From positions 1-62,599 of the forward strand of contig CAUTXO010000004.1 in NCBI GenBank assembly GCA_963542625.1: a stretch of DNA of 62,599 nt, read 5' to 3'. Made by a program: the position numbers and the translations under genes. The notes beneath the pieces were generated by a model. It had not been told where the DNA came from. It did not search any database and saw only the letters and a list, made by a program, of their open reading frames with translations. Below, in pieces: positions 17,102 through 25,546 of the stretch (position 1 is its first letter; each line of letters starts with the position of its first letter). Source of the DNA: CAUTXO01 sp963542625. Lineage in GTDB: Bacteria; Campylobacterota; Campylobacteria; Campylobacterales; SZUA-545.

Positions 17102-17552
17102 ATTTTACCAGCGTTTTATCTCTCCGCTTTTTGGCTCAAAATGCAGGTACTATCCAAGTTGCAGTGAGTTTGCGCGCTTGCAATTTAAGCACAATGGCTT
17201 TTTTAGCGCGCTGTTACGATCTAGCCTTAGGATCTTGCGTTGTAATCAGCTTTTTGCCGGCGGGATAGATCATCCAATCGTGCCTTGTCCTAAGGAAAAA
17301 TGCCGTTGCTACCCGCTTGCTTTGGCGATGAGCGCAAGATCTAGCGGGGGGGTTAGCGCGCAAGATCTAGGCGCTAGCCAAAGGGGTAAGATCTTAAGCA
17401 GCGTGCAGGATTTAGCGCAAGATCTAGGTCAAGATCTAAGCAGCTGTTTGGCGCAGCCAGTGGAATTTAGGTATTTTTTTATCCCGTGCAAGGGCGGGTG
17501 TTTTTTAGTGAAAAATTTAAGTTTTAAAGTAAAAATTAATAAAAGCTTTTAA
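17094..17552 (+). CDS. yidD: YidD membrane-insertion factor with an internal GATC-repeat insertion
   Basis: 152 residues against the usual 70-115. GTG start inside the mfd stop. Residues 1-75 are a normal YidD: IRFYQRFISPLFGSKCRYYPSCSEFA, LRILRCNQLFAGGIDHP. The usual ending (FRYFFIPCKGGCFLV) is displaced by about 40 residues, roughly 80-120, read from a run of GATC motifs: SAQDLG, GKILSS, VQDLAQDLGQDL. The reading frame stays open across it. YidD helps YidC-dependent insertion at the membrane. I infer the insert is a late, tolerated expansion. Confidence 0.85.
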   Translation: MIRFYQRFISPLFGSKCRYYPSCSEFARLQFKHNGFFSALLRSSLRILRCNQLFAGGIDHPIVPCPKEKCRCYPLALAMSARSSGGVSAQDLGASQRGKILSSVQDLAQDLGQDLSSCLAQPVEFRYFFIPCKGGCFLVKNLSFKVKINKSF

Positions 17553-17586
17553 ATGATACAATCGAAAAAAACCAAAAGGACGACTT

Positions 17587-19086
17587 ATGAAACATCTACT
17601 TTTCTTATTTGTGTTTGTAAGCCTTAGCTTTTCAAGCATCGCAAAGATAAGTTTGGCAGTGGGCGACGTTAAGATTTTTAGAGGCTCGATTATGCTTGAG
17701 GCTAAAACAAATGCAGAGGTGGAATTAAAAGATCAAGTTATCACAAAAGATGGCAAGGCGCAGATTGTTTTTGATGATAACACCATCATCACGCTAGGCA
17801 GAAATACGAATTTAAACATCGAAGAATACGTGAATGAAGCAAAGACGAAGGAAGCAAGTTTTAAGGTGCCATTTGGCGGCTTTAAAATTATAACCGGCGC
17901 AATTGGCAAGGCAAATCCTGAAAAATTCAAGATCAAAACGCCGACGACTACTATAGGAATTAGAGGGACAATCGTTGTTGGAGAGATTGGGCTTTATGAA
18001 GAAAAAATAGGTTGCACGCACGGCAGAATCGTTGTCAGCTCGCAAATGGCAACGTTTAAGCCAGTGGATCTAACAGAAGGGCAGATGATTAGCTTTGATC
18101 CAAAGGCTAGTGCAACGCCAGATAAGGCTGATATTAAGACCGGTTCGTTTGAGATCTTAGACAGCGAAGCGTCATCTGGCGCGAAAGACTCCTTTGCCGC
18201 TAAGGATCTTAGCCCAGCAGAGAGCGCAAAAAACCAAGCCCGACAAACAGGAGATAAGAATGATGGTTTGTTACGCGAAGAAACTCAAAAAGATCCAAAA
18301 CCGCATTGGGGCTTTTCAAACATCAACCCGAAATATTCCAAGAAGATCTCTGAAAAAAACGTTGATGCAATGAATAATGCTGTTGGCAAAAAAACTGTTT
18401 TTGACTGGACCGGTAAGATACGAAAGAATGGCAAGATTTTAGACGGATTTGTAAAATTTAGATACTCAAACGATGGAAGCTATGCAAATTTTTATTATTT
18501 GGATGGCGGTAAATTGTATGAGAAAAAGGTTAGTTTCGGGTACGGTAAATTAAGCAAGGATTTTTTCATTAAAAATTCGGACGAAAGCAACCAAAATTCT
18601 ATAAAGGGAAGTATTTTTGGCGACGACCAATACTCTTACTTGCTGGGAAATATTTTTTCAGAACTTGGCGAGTTTGAAGTTAGCGCGTCACGCAACCCGC
18701 ATTGGGCTTTTGGCGATGCAGGTGAAGATGCTGTGAAATTAACCGCTAATGACGTTTTGGATTCTTTAAGTAACAATTTGCAAGCTAGCACGCCATTGGT
18801 TTATGAAGGTAGATTTTTAGGCAAAAAAGGAGATAACGGCATTAGTAGCAATGTTTTGATGAAGTTTTATTCATCTAGAGTTGAAGCAAACATCGGCGGT
18901 GATACTTTCAAACTAACTAGCAACGGCAAATTGTCAAATGATATGAGTTTGGAAAACACCCTTGGTGGAAAAATGCTACTTAATTTTCACGGCAAAAACG
19001 GTGAATACATACTTGGCAATACATATGACTTACAATCCGATTCGCACAATAAGTATAACGGCGAGTTAAATTTGAAGCAAAAATAA
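17587..19086 (+). CDS. Secreted FecR-domain protein with two PHWxF beta modules
   Basis: 499 residues. AAAAGGA precedes the ATG. Signal peptide about 1-19 without a lipobox Cys. The FecR domain is about 22-145 (AVGDVKIFRG, DQVITKDGKAQIVFDDNTIITLG, KTPTTTIGIRGTIVVG). A charged linker contains one KDL (GATC) token. Two tandem modules of about 130 residues begin with PHWGF (239) and PHWAF (371). Each ends in a Gly-rich beta region with an F.G......LGN signature (SIFGDDQYSYLLGN, NFHGKNGEYILGN). This resembles the small beta-barrel of TbpB-like proteins, though I cannot verify the homology. No anti-sigma helix is seen. It may be the exported client of the next gene, 16 nt downstream. Confidence 0.75.
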   Translation: MKHLLFLFVFVSLSFSSIAKISLAVGDVKIFRGSIMLEAKTNAEVELKDQVITKDGKAQIVFDDNTIITLGRNTNLNIEEYVNEAKTKEASFKVPFGGFKIITGAIGKANPEKFKIKTPTTTIGIRGTIVVGEIGLYEEKIGCTHGRIVVSSQMATFKPVDLTEGQMISFDPKASATPDKADIKTGSFEILDSEASSGAKDSFAAKDLSPAESAKNQARQTGDKNDGLLREETQKDPKPHWGFSNINPKYSKKISEKNVDAMNNAVGKKTVFDWTGKIRKNGKILDGFVKFRYSNDGSYANFYYLDGGKLYEKKVSFGYGKLSKDFFIKNSDESNQNSIKGSIFGDDQYSYLLGNIFSELGEFEVSASRNPHWAFGDAGEDAVKLTANDVLDSLSNNLQASTPLVYEGRFLGKKGDNGISSNVLMKFYSSRVEANIGGDTFKLTSNGKLSNDMSLENTLGGKMLLNFHGKNGEYILGNTYDLQSDSHNKYNGELNLKQK

Positions 19087-19102
19087 TCTGCAAGAATAGA
19101 CA

Positions 19103-20371
19103 TTGCGGGTAGTTTTTGTATTTTTAGTTGTATCTTTTGCGTCCGTTTGGGCTTGCGGTTTGAGCTCGGCTAAGGAGCTCTTCGGCGCAAAGGATTACGC
19201 GGCTTGTCATAGCAAGCTTAGCCATTCAAGTTGCGCCGAGTCCCTAGAAGCAAACTTGCTACTTGGCGTTTGCTCTTTTAACCTAAAAAAATATTACGAC
19301 TCCATCAGCGCCTTTGACAGGGCGCTTATGCTAGATCCTAGCAACAAAGTGGCGCGGGTTTATACCGTGCTTATCCACAGCATAAACGGCAACGATGAGC
19401 TTGCGTCCAAAGAAGCGGGCGATTTGCTTAGAGAAGATCTTGCGCCAAATCTTAAGAAAACCTTGCTTGGGATCATCAAAAAAACGCACAAACCAAAGCT
19501 TGAATTTTTTGGCTTAGTCGGCGCAAATGCCGGCTACGACAGCAACTACGCCAACGCCAACGATGAAAAAAACTTTAAAATTTTAGGCTACTTGCACTAT
19601 AAGGGCAAAAAATCCATTCCAAGTGCCTTTTACAGCGCAAGCGGCTTGCTGGGCCTTACCTACAAAAGAAGCGAGCGCCTATATTTGGGCGCACTTATGC
19701 ACGCCTTGCTAAAAGATTACACAAAAAAAGAAGCAGACAAAAACTTGCAAGTTTTTTCATTTGCGCTAAATCCGAAGTATATTCTTGACACGCAGCTTTT
19801 ATACTCGGATCTCTCCTTTAGTAAGGCGTATTTAAGGCACGCGCCCTACTTAAACGCTGCAAGTGCAGACTTTGGTTGGAAAAAATATTTCACCAAGCAC
19901 TTTAATATGAATCTTGCGCTGAAACTTGAGAGTAAAGTTTATGAAGAAAACGGCGATTCTTCCTTTTCTTACGGCGTTTCTTATGCGCTTTCTTACCCTG
20001 TTTTAGGCATTGAAGCGCCACTTTTGCTTGGGCTAAATTTGGAGCTTGAACGCCAAGAGGGCGAAAAGCACCACGCAGACACAAACCACAGGCAGTTTAA
20101 ATGCGGTGCAAGTTTGCAAAAACAGTTCACAAAAGAAGCGCATTTTGCCAGCTCGGCAAGCTACACAAGGCAGGATTTTATGCACGAGAACTTGCTTTTT
20201 GGCACCAAACGAAAAGACGGTGAGCTACGGCTAGCACAGAGTTTGTCGTATCTCATCGCTACAAACGCAAACCTTACTGCGGACGTCATTTTTGTTAGCA
20301 ATTCATCTAACCAAGCCTATTATAGCTACAAAAAATTCGTAACTTCGCTTGGCATAAATTACTATTTTTAG
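19103..20371 (+). CDS. Outer membrane protein: TPR domain plus beta-barrel, Slam-like layout
   Basis: 422 residues, TTG start 16 nt after the FecR gene. Signal peptide about 1-23. Helical TPR-like region about 24-135 (LLLGVCSFNLKKYYDSISAFDRALMLDPSNKVARVY is a TPR). From about 145 to the end are alternating amphipathic strands (FFGLVGANAGYDSNYAN, YLGALMHALLKDYT, ...) closing with VTSLGINYYF. A terminal Phe with alternating aromatics is the BAM recognition pattern. TPR followed by a C-terminal barrel is the architecture of Slam (type XI) lipoprotein/hemophore exporters. Assignment to that family is inference, since other TPR-barrel porins exist. Confidence 0.65.
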   Translation: MRVVFVFLVVSFASVWACGLSSAKELFGAKDYAACHSKLSHSSCAESLEANLLLGVCSFNLKKYYDSISAFDRALMLDPSNKVARVYTVLIHSINGNDELASKEAGDLLREDLAPNLKKTLLGIIKKTHKPKLEFFGLVGANAGYDSNYANANDEKNFKILGYLHYKGKKSIPSAFYSASGLLGLTYKRSERLYLGALMHALLKDYTKKEADKNLQVFSFALNPKYILDTQLLYSDLSFSKAYLRHAPYLNAASADFGWKKYFTKHFNMNLALKLESKVYEENGDSSFSYGVSYALSYPVLGIEAPLLLGLNLELERQEGEKHHADTNHRQFKCGASLQKQFTKEAHFASSASYTRQDFMHENLLFGTKRKDGELRLAQSLSYLIATNANLTADVIFVSNSSNQAYYSYKKFVTSLGINYYF

Positions 20372-21035
20372 GCATTTTGCAGCGCCCAAGATCTAGCCGG
20401 CAAACGGGCTATTTCGTGGCAAATATGTTAGATCTTGTGCTAAACAAAACATTCCGCATTTGTGCTATGGCTTTCTACGTTTTTAGCTTAGTGCTAGCTA
20501 AAATTTGGATCTTGCAAAACTTTGTATGTTTAAGATTTTATTTTGGCTTTCGCGCGTTTTTGACGGTCTGCTCCTATGCCACTGCTTGCATATTTTGCAA
20601 GATCTTGGCGGCTTAGATCTAGCGTTTGTGCTAGCGGTAGTTTGGCTTAGATCTCTTGTGTTGATATTTTTAGAAACAGCATAGGTTTTTCTTAGATCTA
20701 GAACATTTTATAGTTCGCGTTTTAAGCCTTAGTAAGAGCTTTTCTTTGTTAGTTGCAGCATACGAACAAAAGATCTTTTTGTGTGCTCGGCGTTTGCATA
20801 TTTGCGCTTTGAGTTTAAGCTTGGCAGATCTTAAGCTATTGTGCGCTCTTGCTAGTTGCGATATTTACACAAGCACGTTGCGGTTTGGGTGTTTAGATCT
20901 AAGCAGCCAAGCAAAGACCATAACGCTACGCAATATACGCCTAGCTTACAAGATCCAAGCGCCGCTAGGCAACTTCAAAACTAAAAGCTGTAAATTTGTT
21001 TGTTTGTGAGACTGGGGTAGGGGGTGAGTGTTTGC
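20372..21035. other. Gene-free DNA with at least 11 RGATCY motifs
   Basis: Two open frames (20377-20616, 20746-21009) show no family, no ribosome-binding site and unbiased codons. By hand I count 11 RGATCY sites between 20388 and 20960, in forms such as CAAGATCTAGC, TTGGATCTTGC, CAAGATCTTGG and TTAGATCTAAGC. Nothing else is recognisable. Confidence 0.6.
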
Positions 21036-21068
21036 AAAAACTCAGTAGCACTTGCTAGTGCTACTGAG
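21036..21068 (-). terminator. Intrinsic terminator of the cold-shock gene
   Basis: CTCAGTAGCAC at 21041-21051 pairs perfectly with GTGCTACTGAG at 21058-21068 around a 6-nt loop. Read on the minus strand it is followed by TTTTTG (21040-21036). The stem includes the stop codon of the cold-shock gene. Confidence 0.85.
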
Positions 21069-21270
21069 GGATAACGTTCTCCGCTTGCGGGCCTTTTGCG
21101 CCTTCAACGACTTCCATTAGAACTTTTTGACCTTCTTTTAAGGTTTTGTAGCCTTCTGTTTTTATTGCGCTGTAATGCACGAAAACATCTTTTCCGTTTG
21201 TTTGCTCGATAAATCCAAAACCCTTCGTATGGTTAAACCACTTAACGCTTCCTGTAACTTGCTCTGCCAT
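21061..21270 (-). CDS. Cold-shock protein (CspA family)
   Basis: 69 residues, full length: GSVKWFNHTKGFGFI with RNP1 (KGFGFI), DVFVHYSAI as RNP2, ending GPQAENVIPQ. A single-stranded RNA/DNA-binding OB fold that melts RNA structure. It is preceded by a roughly 70-nt leader and its own -10 box, and ends in a strong terminator that overlaps the stop codon, so it is monocistronic. Confidence 0.95.
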   Translation of the reverse strand: MAEQVTGSVKWFNHTKGFGFIEQTNGKDVFVHYSAIKTEGYKTLKEGQKVLMEVVEGAKGPQAENVIPQ

Positions 21271-21345
21271 TTTCTTTCTTTAAAAAATTTCCTTGCCGCT
21301 TGGGCGTTTGAACTCTATTTTTAGAGTAACCTTAAAAACGCGGGT

Positions 21346-21351
21346 ATTATA
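21346..21351 (-). promoter_or_regulatory. -10 box of the cold-shock gene
   Basis: On the minus strand GTGTATAATACC lies 75 nt before the ATG. The start site should be near 21339, giving a leader of about 69 nt, long enough for cold-responsive RNA structure as known for other csp mRNAs. Confidence 0.55.
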
Positions 21352-21402
21352 CACTTAAATTTCTGTTAAAAGTGCTAAATTCTAAAATGATATTATTTTG
21401 CT

Positions 21403-22746
21403 ATGGAATTTTTTTCTCCTGATTTTTTTAAATTCGCTTTTACAATTTTTGCGTCAGGGCTTTCTAGCGCCGCGCTCCTTTGGGTTTTTGCGCTGCGGGT
21501 GCTAACTAGAAAAGATCTGTTTTTAAACGCCGCACAGCAAGAAAACGAGTATTTGCAAAAAGAAGCGCAAAAGCTTGGGCTAGAGATCTTAGAGCTTAAA
21601 AAATCAAACGCCGCGCTTAGCGGGGATCTTGAGCGAGCAAGGCAAGATCTTGCCGCACAAACTGCCGCGCGCGCGAGCGATAACGAGCACAACAAAGACA
21701 AGATCCGCTTGCTAGAAACAGCCAAAGATCTTCTAAAACAGGAGTTTGAAAACCTAGCGGGCAAGATCTTTGCGGAAAAAAACGAGCAGTCGGCAAAGAA
21801 CCTTGAGAGCGTGCTAAAACCCTTGCGTGAAAACCTTTCGGGCTTTGAAAAAAAGGTGCAAGATCTTTACATAAATGAAGCCAAAGAGCGCGCGGGGCTA
21901 GCAACGGAGATTAAGCTTTTGCACGAGCAAGCGGGGCGAATTTCACAAGATGCCATCAACCTTACAAACGCGCTCAAAGGGCAGGCAAAGGTGCAGGGCG
22001 ATTGGGGCGAAGTGGTGCTTGAGCGGATCTTGGAGCTATCGGGCTTGCGCGCGGGGCAGGAGTATAAGATCCAAGAGACGCTAAAAGCCGACGAAGGCGC
22101 GCGCAGGCGTCCAGACGTGATTGTGTATTTGCCGCGTGATAGGCAGATAATCATCGACGCAAAGGTTTCGCTCACCGCATACGAGCGCTACGTGCGAAGC
22201 GAGAGTGAAGCACAGAAAAAACTAGCCCTAAGCGAGCATTTGAACTCTCTTGCCGCGCATATAAAAGAGCTAGAGCAAAAAAATTACCACCTGCTCCAAG
22301 GCGTGCGGACGCTAGAATTTGTGCTGATGTTTGTGCCGATTGAAGGCGCGTTTTTAACGGCGCTGCAAGCTGATGAAGAGTTTTTTATTCGCGCTTTTGG
22401 GCGGGGGATCTTGGTTGTGAGCCCATCGACGCTCACTGTAACGCTTAAAACCATAGAGCAGATCTGGCGCTACGAGCGCGCTAGCCAAAACATCGGCGAA
22501 TTTGCTAGAGAGGCGCAAAATATTTTGAAAAAAATCGATACGATCACGGGCGATTTGGTAGCGGCAGAAAATGCGATGAATAAAGCCACGCAATACCTAG
22601 CAAACGCCAAAGGGCGGCTGTTTGAGGGCAAGGGCAATTTGCAAAATAAATTACAAAATACAACAAAATACATCACACACGAAGGAGTAATCGATGAGAC
22701 GAACAAAGATAGTAACGACGCTAGGGCCATCAACGGCCAACCCTAA
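21403..22746 (+). CDS. rmuC: RmuC-family DNA recombination protein
   Basis: 447 residues. One N-terminal membrane helix (about 8-28) is followed by a long coiled coil (about 38-190). The RmuC nuclease-like core includes KVQGDWGEVVLERILELSGL, RRRPDVIVYLPRDRQIIIDAKVSLTAYERY (Asp-x-Lys near residue 250) and FVPIEGAFLTAL. RmuC limits inversions at short inverted repeats, which is of interest in a genome full of palindromes. Its last 17 codons run through the pyk ribosome-binding site and start, a 53-nt out-of-frame overlap. Confidence 0.92.
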   Translation: MEFFSPDFFKFAFTIFASGLSSAALLWVFALRVLTRKDLFLNAAQQENEYLQKEAQKLGLEILELKKSNAALSGDLERARQDLAAQTAARASDNEHNKDKIRLLETAKDLLKQEFENLAGKIFAEKNEQSAKNLESVLKPLRENLSGFEKKVQDLYINEAKERAGLATEIKLLHEQAGRISQDAINLTNALKGQAKVQGDWGEVVLERILELSGLRAGQEYKIQETLKADEGARRRPDVIVYLPRDRQIIIDAKVSLTAYERYVRSESEAQKKLALSEHLNSLAAHIKELEQKNYHLLQGVRTLEFVLMFVPIEGAFLTALQADEEFFIRAFGRGILVVSPSTLTVTLKTIEQIWRYERASQNIGEFAREAQNILKKIDTITGDLVAAENAMNKATQYLANAKGRLFEGKGNLQNKLQNTTKYITHEGVIDETNKDSNDARAINGQP

Positions 22747-24112
22747 GACGGTTGAGGCGCTAATTAACGCGGGCGTGAATGTTTTTAGGCTGAATTTTTC
22801 GCACGGGACGCAAGAAGATCACCTAAAAAACATTCAAATGATCCGCAAAATAGAAGCAAAATTAAAGCAAAACGTGGCGATTTTGCAAGACATTTCAGGG
22901 CCTAAGATCCGCGTTGGCAACATAGAAGGCGAGATCTTGCTAGAAAGCGGCAAGCGCTACACGCTCAATTCATCGCAAGAAAGCAAGGGCGATGTGATCC
23001 CCTTCCCGCACGAAGACATCATCAAATACATCGTCCCGGGGACGAAGATCTTTTTTGCCGATGGCACGATGCGCGCCTTTGCCGTTAAATGCCAAAGAAA
23101 TTCTGTGGAGATAGAAGTGGAAGTCGGCGGGCGGCTCACGTCCAAAAAGGGCGTGAATTTTCCAGATCTATCCTTTAAGATCCCAGCGCTGACGAAGAAG
23201 GATCTTTCCGATCTTGCCTTTGGGATTGAAAACGGCGTAGATCTTGTGGCGATAAGCTTTGTGCGCAATAAAAATGACGTGCTAGAAGCAAAGGCGGTGG
23301 CGCAAGCTTACGGCGGGGGCGTGTGGATTATGCCAAAAATTGAGAAAAAAGAAGCGATAGAAAATATCGATGAGATATTAGAAGTCTCCGATGGCGTGAT
23401 GGTGGCGCGTGGGGATCTTGGCGTGGAGCTTGGCGTGGAAAACGTCCCCGTGGCGCAAAAGATGATTATCAAAAAGGCAAACGCGCTTGGTATTCCAGCC
23501 ATTACCGCGACGCAAATGCTAACGTCTATGGTAAATTCGCCCTACCCAACGCGCGCGGAAGTTTCAGACATCGCAAACGCTGTGCTAGACGGCACGGACG
23601 CGGTTATGCTCTCTGATGAAACAGCCGTTGGAAAATTCCCGACGCAAGCCGTTGATGTGCTTATCAAAACGATTAGCCAAACAGAAGAAATTTACCCCTT
23701 TTATCATTTTGCAAACGACACGAGTAAGGATAACGCCATCGCCGCCAGCGCTACAAAGCTAAGCCAAGCGGTGGCGCACGACGCTATCGTTGTTTTCACA
23801 AGCACGGGCAATAGCGCTAAGAAAATGAGTAAATACCGCCCGCAAAGCCGCATCATCACAGCAACGCACACGAAAAAAGTGGCGCGGCTGCTCTCTGTTG
23901 TGTGGGGCGTTGTGCCAAGCTGCATTTTGCCGCAATCAAGCAACACGGACGAAGTGGTGTATCATTTTATGAAAGAAGGCGTGGAGAACAAGTGGCTAGA
24001 TCCTAAGCAGGTGTATATTTTCACGATGGGCTATCCGTCCGGGCAGTCAGGCTCAACCAACCTAATCCGCCTAATTGACGATAACTTTTTCCGCAACCTA
24101 GGGCTTGCTTGA
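22694..24112 (+). CDS. pyk: Pyruvate kinase
   Basis: 472 residues with AGGAG upstream of the ATG. Signature segments: RRTKIVTTLGPST, NVFRLNFSHGT, ILQDISGPKIRVG, the active-site MPKIEKKEAIENIDEI, VMVARGDLGVELG and ATQMLTSM, then a C-terminal allosteric domain. It converts phosphoenolpyruvate plus ADP to pyruvate plus ATP. It overlaps rmuC upstream and lpxB downstream (TTGA). Confidence 0.97.
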   Translation: MRRTKIVTTLGPSTANPKTVEALINAGVNVFRLNFSHGTQEDHLKNIQMIRKIEAKLKQNVAILQDISGPKIRVGNIEGEILLESGKRYTLNSSQESKGDVIPFPHEDIIKYIVPGTKIFFADGTMRAFAVKCQRNSVEIEVEVGGRLTSKKGVNFPDLSFKIPALTKKDLSDLAFGIENGVDLVAISFVRNKNDVLEAKAVAQAYGGGVWIMPKIEKKEAIENIDEILEVSDGVMVARGDLGVELGVENVPVAQKMIIKKANALGIPAITATQMLTSMVNSPYPTRAEVSDIANAVLDGTDAVMLSDETAVGKFPTQAVDVLIKTISQTEEIYPFYHFANDTSKDNAIAASATKLSQAVAHDAIVVFTSTGNSAKKMSKYRPQSRIITATHTKKVARLLSVVWGVVPSCILPQSSNTDEVVYHFMKEGVENKWLDPKQVYIFTMGYPSGQSGSTNLIRLIDDNFFRNLGLA

Positions 24113-25203
24113 GCGCGCAAGATCTTACGGCAAAAAAGGCGGCAGGCGCAGCGAGCCCGCGCGTTTTAGTTAGCGCCCTTGAGCCATCTGCTAATTTGCA
24201 TTTAAAGCAGATCTTGGGGTTTTTAGGCGGGGCAAAGATTAGCGGCATTTTTGACCCTAGCCTTGGCGAGCCGCTTTACTCAAGCCGCGAGTTTGGCGTG
24301 ATGGGCTTTGTGGGCGTTTTGCGCGTGTATAAAAAGGCTAAACGGGCGCTCGCAGATCTTGCGCGGATCTCTAGCGAGTGCGACGTGGCACTACTCATTG
24401 ACAGCCCCGCGTTTAACATTCCGCTAGCCAAAGAAATCAAAAAGCAAAGCCCGCAAACAAAGATAATTTATTACATTTTGCCGCAGGTTTGGGCGTGGAA
24501 AAGAAACAGGGTCGCCACGCTTGAAGCCTTAGCCGATGAGCTTTTTTGCATTTTGCCCTTTGAGCCGAGCTTTTGGACGCGCGCGGTTTATGTGGGAAAT
24601 CCGCTAAGCGCGGAGCTCCTAACGCTCAAGCAAGCGCCTAGCCACGGCGATACGACGGCGTTTTTGGCGGGTAGCCGCCGCGCAGAAATTACCAAACTAA
24701 TGCCGCATTTTAGGCAAACGGCTAAGATCTTAGGGGGCAAGAAGCTAATTGTAATCCCGCCGTTTTTTAGCGATGATGAAATCGCGCAGATCTACGGGGA
24801 TCTAAGCGGCTTTGAAATTTACAGAAGCACGCAAGAAGCCTTGAGCGTGTCTGACAGGGCGGTTGTTTGTTCGGGCACGGCGACACTTGAAGCCGCGCTC
24901 ATCGGTGTGCCTTTGGTGCTTGTGTATAGGGCAAGGTGGCTGGATTTTTTGATTGGCAAAGCCTTTGTGCGCCTGCCTTTTGTGGGGCTTGCGAACATCA
25001 TCGCGTTTTTTAATGGAAAGCCGCCGATGTTTGCCGAGCTTTTGCAGGGAAGAGTAAATGCTAAAGAGATCATACGCGCATTAGAAAAAATAGATGTAAA
25101 TGATTTTTTTCAGCAAACCTTAAAATTACGACAAGATCTAGGAGCAAAAAAACCTGGTGCAGAAGTAGCGCGAGCGATTAAAAATTTGGTAAATAACAGT
25201 TAA
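24109..25203 (+). CDS. lpxB: Lipid-A-disaccharide synthase LpxB with a motif-bearing N-terminal extension
   Basis: 364 residues, TTG start in a TTGA overlap with pyk. It joins UDP-2,3-diacylglucosamine and lipid X at the inner membrane. Conserved: LVSALEPSANLHL, GFVGVLRVYKKAK, DSPAFNIPLAKEIKK, YYILPQVWAWKRNR, FYVGNPL-type turn, FLAGSRRAEI, and CSGTATLEAAL near the C-terminus. The family normally begins right at the (K/R)xLVSALE strand. Here about 16 extra residues precede it, starting SAQDL from a GATC motif, and no alternative start exists closer to the conserved part. Confidence 0.93.
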   Translation: MSAQDLTAKKAAGAASPRVLVSALEPSANLHLKQILGFLGGAKISGIFDPSLGEPLYSSREFGVMGFVGVLRVYKKAKRALADLARISSECDVALLIDSPAFNIPLAKEIKKQSPQTKIIYYILPQVWAWKRNRVATLEALADELFCILPFEPSFWTRAVYVGNPLSAELLTLKQAPSHGDTTAFLAGSRRAEITKLMPHFRQTAKILGGKKLIVIPPFFSDDEIAQIYGDLSGFEIYRSTQEALSVSDRAVVCSGTATLEAALIGVPLVLVYRARWLDFLIGKAFVRLPFVGLANIIAFFNGKPPMFAELLQGRVNAKEIIRALEKIDVNDFFQQTLKLRQDLGAKKPGAEVARAIKNLVNNS

Positions 25204-25546
25204 ATTATCTGATTTTTTTATAATTTTTTAGGAAGTTTGCTGACGCTATAGCATAAGCGTTATATTTGTTTTTTTGATAATACTGCAAAGTAATAAATAT
25301 AAAATTTTGCAAGATCTTACACATAATTTCACCCGCTATTTTGTCAGATATTTAACGCTTTTACGTAAGATTTTTTTAAAGATCACAAAGCGATGGCAAA
25401 AATTACAGCCCGATAGATGTATAACATTTTATAAATACTACAAGATCTTTATCTAATAAAAATGCCTAGACTATTTAATAAAAAATTAAGTTTCATCCTG
25501 TAACATTGACTAAAAGGCAGTTAAAGCCAAACGAACGGAGGTTGTT
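25204..25546. other. AT-rich upstream region of the hydrogenase operon
   Basis: No gene. The stretch is much more AT-rich than its surroundings, with several TATAAT-like words and two CAAGATCTT sites (near 25310 and 25440). ACGGAGG ends 5 nt before the hydA ATG at 25547 and is a strong ribosome-binding site. I cannot single out one promoter. Confidence 0.5.

Noticed and set aside
17587..19086. FecR as a TonB/ECF-sigma signalling regulator
   Set aside because: There is a cleavable signal peptide, no anti-sigma N-terminal helix or membrane segment after it, and no sigma factor or TonB receptor gene nearby.
20377..21009. Two frames of 79 and 87 codons in the gap after the TPR-barrel gene
   Set aside because: No ribosome-binding site, no recognisable family, composition follows the motif-rich intergenic DNA.
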